The notes beneath the pieces were generated by a model. The model saw only the letters and a program-made list of their open reading frames with translations. It searched no databases and was not told where the DNA came from. Shown in pieces: positions 59,102 through 64,000 of a stretch of DNA of 64,000 nucleotides (position 1 is the stretch's first letter; each line of letters begins with the position of its first letter). A program made the translations under genes and the position numbers. The stretch is from Pseudomonadota bacterium (GTDB taxonomy: Bacteria > Pseudomonadota > Alphaproteobacteria > Sphingomonadales > Sphingomonadaceae), in NCBI GenBank assembly GCA_029779535.1, contig JAKPAG010000107.1, forward strand, positions 81,469-145,468, given 5' to 3'.

Positions 59102-60736
59102 ATGGCGCGGTCCATGCTGCGCTTGTCCGGACTGTCTCTGCCGCTCGATCACCCGCCCGAAGCGATTGCCCCCGCGATCTGCGCGCGGCTTGGCATCGCG
59201 GCAGAGGAGCTGCGCGGCTTTACCATGTTCAAGCGCGGCAACGATGCCCGCCGCAAGAGTGCGATCCTGCTGGTCTATACCTTCGACGTCGATGTGGCGG
59301 ACGAAGCGGCGGTGCTCGCCCGGTTCCCCAATGACAAGGACCTGCGCCCCACCCCCGACATGACCTGGACGCCCCCGGTGCGCGCGCCTGAAGGCTGGGC
59401 GGGGCAGCGCCCGGTGGTGATCGGCGCGGGGCCGTGCGGGCTGTTTGCCGCGCTGGTGCTGGCACAGATGGGGCTGCGTCCGATCATTGTCGAACGCGGC
59501 AAGGTGGTGCGCCAGCGCACCAAGGATACCTGGGGCCTGTGGCGCCGCAGCGAGCTGAACCCGGAAAGCAATGTCCAGTTCGGCGAAGGCGGGGCAGGCA
59601 CCTTTTCCGACGGCAAGCTCTATTGCCGGGTCAAGGACCCGCGTTTTCTGGGGCGCAAGGTGCTGGAGGAATTCGTCAAGGCCGGGGCGCCGGACGACAT
59701 CCTGTATGAAGCGCACCCGCACATCGGCACCTTCCGCCTGGTCACCATGGTCGAAAGCCTGCGCGCCCAGATCGAAAGCCTGGGCGGCGAATACCGCTGG
59801 CAGACCCGGGTCGAGGACGTGGAACTGACCCGCCTGCCCGATGGCGGCCAGCAACTGCGCGGGCTGCACCTGTCGGACGGCAGCTTTCTGGAAGCCAGCC
59901 ACGTGGTCATGGCGGTGGGCCATTCGGCGCGCTCGACTTTCGAGATGCTCCACGCGCGCGGCGTCCATGTCGAGGCCAAGCCGTTCTCGATCGGGGTGCG
60001 GATCGAACACCCGCAAAGCTGGATCGACGAGGCGCGCTATGGCCGCTTTGCCAAGCATCCGATCCTGGGCGCGGCGGCCTACAGCCTGGTCCACCACGCG
60101 TCGAACGGGCGGACGGTCTATTCGTTCTGCATGTGCCCGGGCGGGCGCGTGGTGGCCGCCACCAGCGAGGAAGGCCGCGTCGTGACCAACGGGATGAGCC
60201 AGTATTCCCGCGCCGAATTCAACGCCAATTCGGGCTTCGTCGTCGGGATCGAACCTGCGCGCGACTATCCGGACGGGCCGCTGGCCGGGATCGCGTTCCA
60301 GCGCAAGTGGGAAAGCCTCGCCTATGAGGCAGGCGGCGGGGCCTACAAGGCGCCGGGGCAGCGGGTGGAGGATTTCCTTGCCGGCCGCCCCTCGACCGCG
60401 CTCGGCACGGTCCATCCCAGCTACAAGCCGGGAGTGACCCCAACCGACCTGTCGCGGTGCCTGCCCGATTTCGCCATTGAGGCGATGCGCGAGGCGATCC
60501 CGGTGTTCGGCCGCCAGATCGCCCGGTATGATCACCCGGACGTGGTGATGACCGGGGTCGAAACCCGCACCTCCAGCCCGGTGCGCTTCACGCGCGGCAA
60601 GGACTTCCAAAGCCTCAATACCCGCGGGCTCTACCCGGCGGGCGAGGGCGCGGGCTATGCCGGCGGGATCCTGTCCGCCGCGATCGACGGGATCAAGGTG
60701 GGCGAGGCGCTGGCGCAAAGCCTGCTGGCGGGATGA
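59102..60736 (+). CDS. FAD-dependent dehydrogenase of the COG2509 type
   Basis: 544 residues; ATG 59114 is an alternative start. An N-terminal basic domain of about 90 residues (FTMFKRGNDARRKSAILLVYTFDV) precedes the FAD motif VVIGAGPCGLFAALVLAQMGL. FGEGGAGTFSDGKLYCR is diagnostic of this uncharacterised family, and GLYPAGEGAGYAGGILSAAIDGIKV closes the FAD domain. The substrate is not known. The next gene, another flavoprotein, overlaps its stop by 4 nt. Confidence 0.85.
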   Translation: MARSMLRLSGLSLPLDHPPEAIAPAICARLGIAAEELRGFTMFKRGNDARRKSAILLVYTFDVDVADEAAVLARFPNDKDLRPTPDMTWTPPVRAPEGWAGQRPVVIGAGPCGLFAALVLAQMGLRPIIVERGKVVRQRTKDTWGLWRRSELNPESNVQFGEGGAGTFSDGKLYCRVKDPRFLGRKVLEEFVKAGAPDDILYEAHPHIGTFRLVTMVESLRAQIESLGGEYRWQTRVEDVELTRLPDGGQQLRGLHLSDGSFLEASHVVMAVGHSARSTFEMLHARGVHVEAKPFSIGVRIEHPQSWIDEARYGRFAKHPILGAAAYSLVHHASNGRTVYSFCMCPGGRVVAATSEEGRVVTNGMSQYSRAEFNANSGFVVGIEPARDYPDGPLAGIAFQRKWESLAYEAGGGAYKAPGQRVEDFLAGRPSTALGTVHPSYKPGVTPTDLSRCLPDFAIEAMREAIPVFGRQIARYDHPDVVMTGVETRTSSPVRFTRGKDFQSLNTRGLYPAGEGAGYAGGILSAAIDGIKVGEALAQSLLAG

Positions 60737-61896
60737 GCTACGACGCCATCGTCATCGGCGCGGGCGCGGCCGGGCTGATGTGCGCGGCCACCGCCGGGCA
60801 GCGCGGGCGGCGCGTGCTGGTGGTGGATCACAACAGCGAACCGGGGCGCAAGATCCTGATTTCGGGCGGTGGGCGGTGCAATTTCACCAACCTGCACACG
60901 GCGCCCGATCGCTACCTGTCGGCCAATCCGCATTTCGCCAAGTCGGCGCTCAGTCGCTACACCGCGCGCGATTTCCTCGACCTGGTCGAAGCCCACGGGA
61001 TTGCCTGGCACGAAAAGACGCTGGGCCAGCTGTTCTGCGATGGTTCGGCGCGGCAGATCGTTGACCTGCTGCTTGCCGAATGCGCGAAAGGCGCGGTCGA
61101 CATGGCGCTGGGCGAGCCCGTGCGCGGCGTGGAGCATGGCAACGGGCACTACCGCGTCACGCTGGGCAGTCGCACGGTCAGCGCCCCGGCGCTGGTGCTG
61201 GCGAGCGGCGGCCCCTCGATCCCCAAGCTGGGGGCGACCGGCCTGGCCTATGAGCTGGCCCGCCAGTTCGGGCTGGCCGTTGTCCAGCCGCGCCCGGCGC
61301 TGGTGCCGCTGACCCTGGGCGCTGACGAGGCGCTGTTCCGCGAGCTGTCCGGCGTTTCGGCCGAGGTCGAGGTGCGCTGGAACAAGGTCCGCTTCCGCGA
61401 GGCGGCGCTGTTCACCCATCGCGGCCTGTCGGGCCCGGCGATGCTGCAGATCAGCTCCTACTGGCAGCACCGCACGCCGATTGCGGTCGACTTCCTGCCT
61501 GATGCCGAACCGGACTGGCTGCTGGCGGCCAAGCGCGAGCGTCCGCGCCAGCAACTGGCCCGCTCTGTGCCGCTGCCCGAACGCCTGGCTGCGGTGCTGC
61601 TGGCCCGCGCCGGGCTGTCCGGCGAACTGGGCGCGCAGAGCGACAAGGCGCTGCGCGGATTTCAGGGCCGCCTTGCCGACTGGCCGTTCCACCCCAATGG
61701 CACCGAAGGCTATGCCAAGGCCGAAGTCACCGCCGGGGGCATTGCCACCAGCGGCCTGTCATCGCGCACCATGGAAGCGCAGAAGGTGCCGGGGCTTTAC
61801 GCGATTGGCGAAGCGTTGGACGTGACCGGGTGGCTGGGCGGCTACAATTTCCAGTGGGCCTGGGCCAGCGGGCGCGCCGCCGGGGAAGCGATTTAG
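60733..61896 (+). CDS. HI0933/YhiN-family flavoprotein
   Basis: 387 residues. The FAD-binding N-terminus is AIVIGAGAAGLMCAATAGQRG and the family hallmark is KILISGGGRCNFTN. A central insert domain (PALVPLTLGADEALFRELSG) and the C-terminal GLYAIGEALDVTGWLGGYNFQWAWASGRAAG complete the fold. Family members reduce unsaturated ketones in some gut bacteria, but no general activity is set. It is coupled to the preceding flavoprotein gene. Confidence 0.87.
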   Translation: MSYDAIVIGAGAAGLMCAATAGQRGRRVLVVDHNSEPGRKILISGGGRCNFTNLHTAPDRYLSANPHFAKSALSRYTARDFLDLVEAHGIAWHEKTLGQLFCDGSARQIVDLLLAECAKGAVDMALGEPVRGVEHGNGHYRVTLGSRTVSAPALVLASGGPSIPKLGATGLAYELARQFGLAVVQPRPALVPLTLGADEALFRELSGVSAEVEVRWNKVRFREAALFTHRGLSGPAMLQISSYWQHRTPIAVDFLPDAEPDWLLAAKRERPRQQLARSVPLPERLAAVLLARAGLSGELGAQSDKALRGFQGRLADWPFHPNGTEGYAKAEVTAGGIATSGLSSRTMEAQKVPGLYAIGEALDVTGWLGGYNFQWAWASGRAAGEAI

Positions 61897-61922
61897 CACG
61901 CTTCGTCGCAGGAGGGTGGAAA

Positions 61923-62357
61923 ATGCCGCCGCGAGGCACTATTAACATCTGTGTGAACAATACTGCGCTGCCGCATCGCTTTCCCATCGCCATCGACCCT
62001 GCCGACATCGATTTCATGGGCCACGTCAACAACGCGTCCTACCTCAAATGGGTGCAGGACGCGGTGATCGACCATTGGCGCAGCCTTGCGCCGGTCGAGG
62101 CGGTGGCGCGCCACCTGTGGGTCGCCTTGAAGCACGAGATTACCTATCGCCGCCCGACCTTCCTGGGAGACGAAGTAATCGCCACGGTCCTGCTCGAAAA
62201 GGTCCAGGGCGCGCGGGCCAGCTATGAAACCGTGATCCGCCGGGGCGAGGAAGTGCTGGCCGAGGTCCGCTCGACCTGGTGTTCGATCGATGCCGAAACG
62301 CTGCGCCCGGCGCGCCTGGCGCGCGAAGTGATCGCGCGCTTCTTTCCGGAAGGTTGA
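61923..62357 (+). CDS. Acyl-CoA thioesterase, 4-hydroxybenzoyl-CoA thioesterase-like hotdog
   Basis: 144 residues from ATG 61923. The motif IDFMGHVNNASYLKWVQDA is the 4HBT signature with the catalytic Asp, followed by KHEITYRRPTFLGDEVIATVLLEK. It should hydrolyse short or branched acyl-CoAs. It lies 26 bp after the flavoprotein gene and converges on gyrB across an 80-bp gap. Confidence 0.85.
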   Translation: MPPRGTINICVNNTALPHRFPIAIDPADIDFMGHVNNASYLKWVQDAVIDHWRSLAPVEAVARHLWVALKHEITYRRPTFLGDEVIATVLLEKVQGARASYETVIRRGEEVLAEVRSTWCSIDAETLRPARLAREVIARFFPEG

Positions 62358-62399
62358 GCGCCAGGTTCCGAGGACCGGAGCCGATGCCAAAGCTGGCCT

Positions 62400-62414
62400 C
62401 CGGGTCAAGCCCGG
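62400..62414. repeat. Short palindromic element between convergent genes
   Basis: CCGGG-TCAAG-CCCGG, within CTCCGGGTCAAGCCCGGGGT, in the 80-bp gap between the thioesterase and gyrB stops. It may be a bidirectional terminator or a REP-like repeat. Only one copy was noticed in the window. Confidence 0.3.
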
Positions 62415-62437
62415 GGTGACGCAGCAGGGGCAGACGC

Positions 62438-64000
<1,563 letters not shown>

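Overview
The window is high-GC (roughly two-thirds G+C by eye) with densely packed genes and frequent ATGA stop/start overlaps. TonB receptors, Rieske oxygenases, an alphaproteobacterial-style IF-3 and GyrB, N-carbamoylputrescine amidase and SDHAF4-like genes suggest an alphaproteobacterium, most likely a sphingomonad (Novosphingobium/Sphingobium type). The genus is inference. No rRNA or CRISPR array was seen.

Layout. (1) 1-898: tail of an autotransporter-like outer-membrane protein. (2) 1155-16191: a catabolic regulon. It holds a TonB receptor, a SnoaL-like protein, a TetR regulator, two acyl-CoA dehydrogenases, two paralogous Rieske oxygenases, a GMC oxidoreductase, a 2Fe-2S ferredoxin, an acyl-CoA ligase, a P450, a DUF35 protein and a thiolase-fold protein without the usual catalytic Cys. 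Five copies of one ~21-bp palindrome sit in front of every transcription unit. I infer TetR-controlled breakdown of a hydrophobic, probably steroid- or terpenoid-like, substrate through a CoA-activated side chain. (3) 16280-28985: ordinary chromosome, with tRNA-Lys, folK, aguB, msrA, rsmB-like, SDHAF4-like, SLC13 transporter, infC (probably an ATA start), pdeM-like, hemF, rel/spoT, a cyclophilin and a small zincin.

(4) 28986-57437: a tandem array of two integrated islands at the 3' end of tRNA-Ser(GGA). The tRNA tail is repeated at 38084-38097 (14 nt) and 57422-57437 (16 nt). Island 1 (about 9 kb) looks like a phage-satellite-type replicon: integrase, AlpA-like HTH, small ORFs, winged helix, Toprim primase, RepA-like ATPase and an HGG-motif protein, with no virion genes. 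Island 2 (about 19.3 kb) carries its own integrase and a complete respiratory nitrate reduction module: fused narK, narGHJI, a parvulin, moaA, moaB and moeA, a Crp/Fnr regulator, an outer-membrane porin, and an nnrS operon with a beta-carbonic anhydrase. FNR-type TTGAT-N4-ATCAA boxes lie in its control regions. It appears to be a self-contained anaerobic (nitrate to nitrite) respiration island.

(5) 57438-64000: chromosome resumes with rlmJ, a decayed GPH-type transporter remnant, two FAD oxidoreductases, a thioesterase and the 3' two-thirds of gyrB. All functions are read from motifs and gene order alone; no database search was run.
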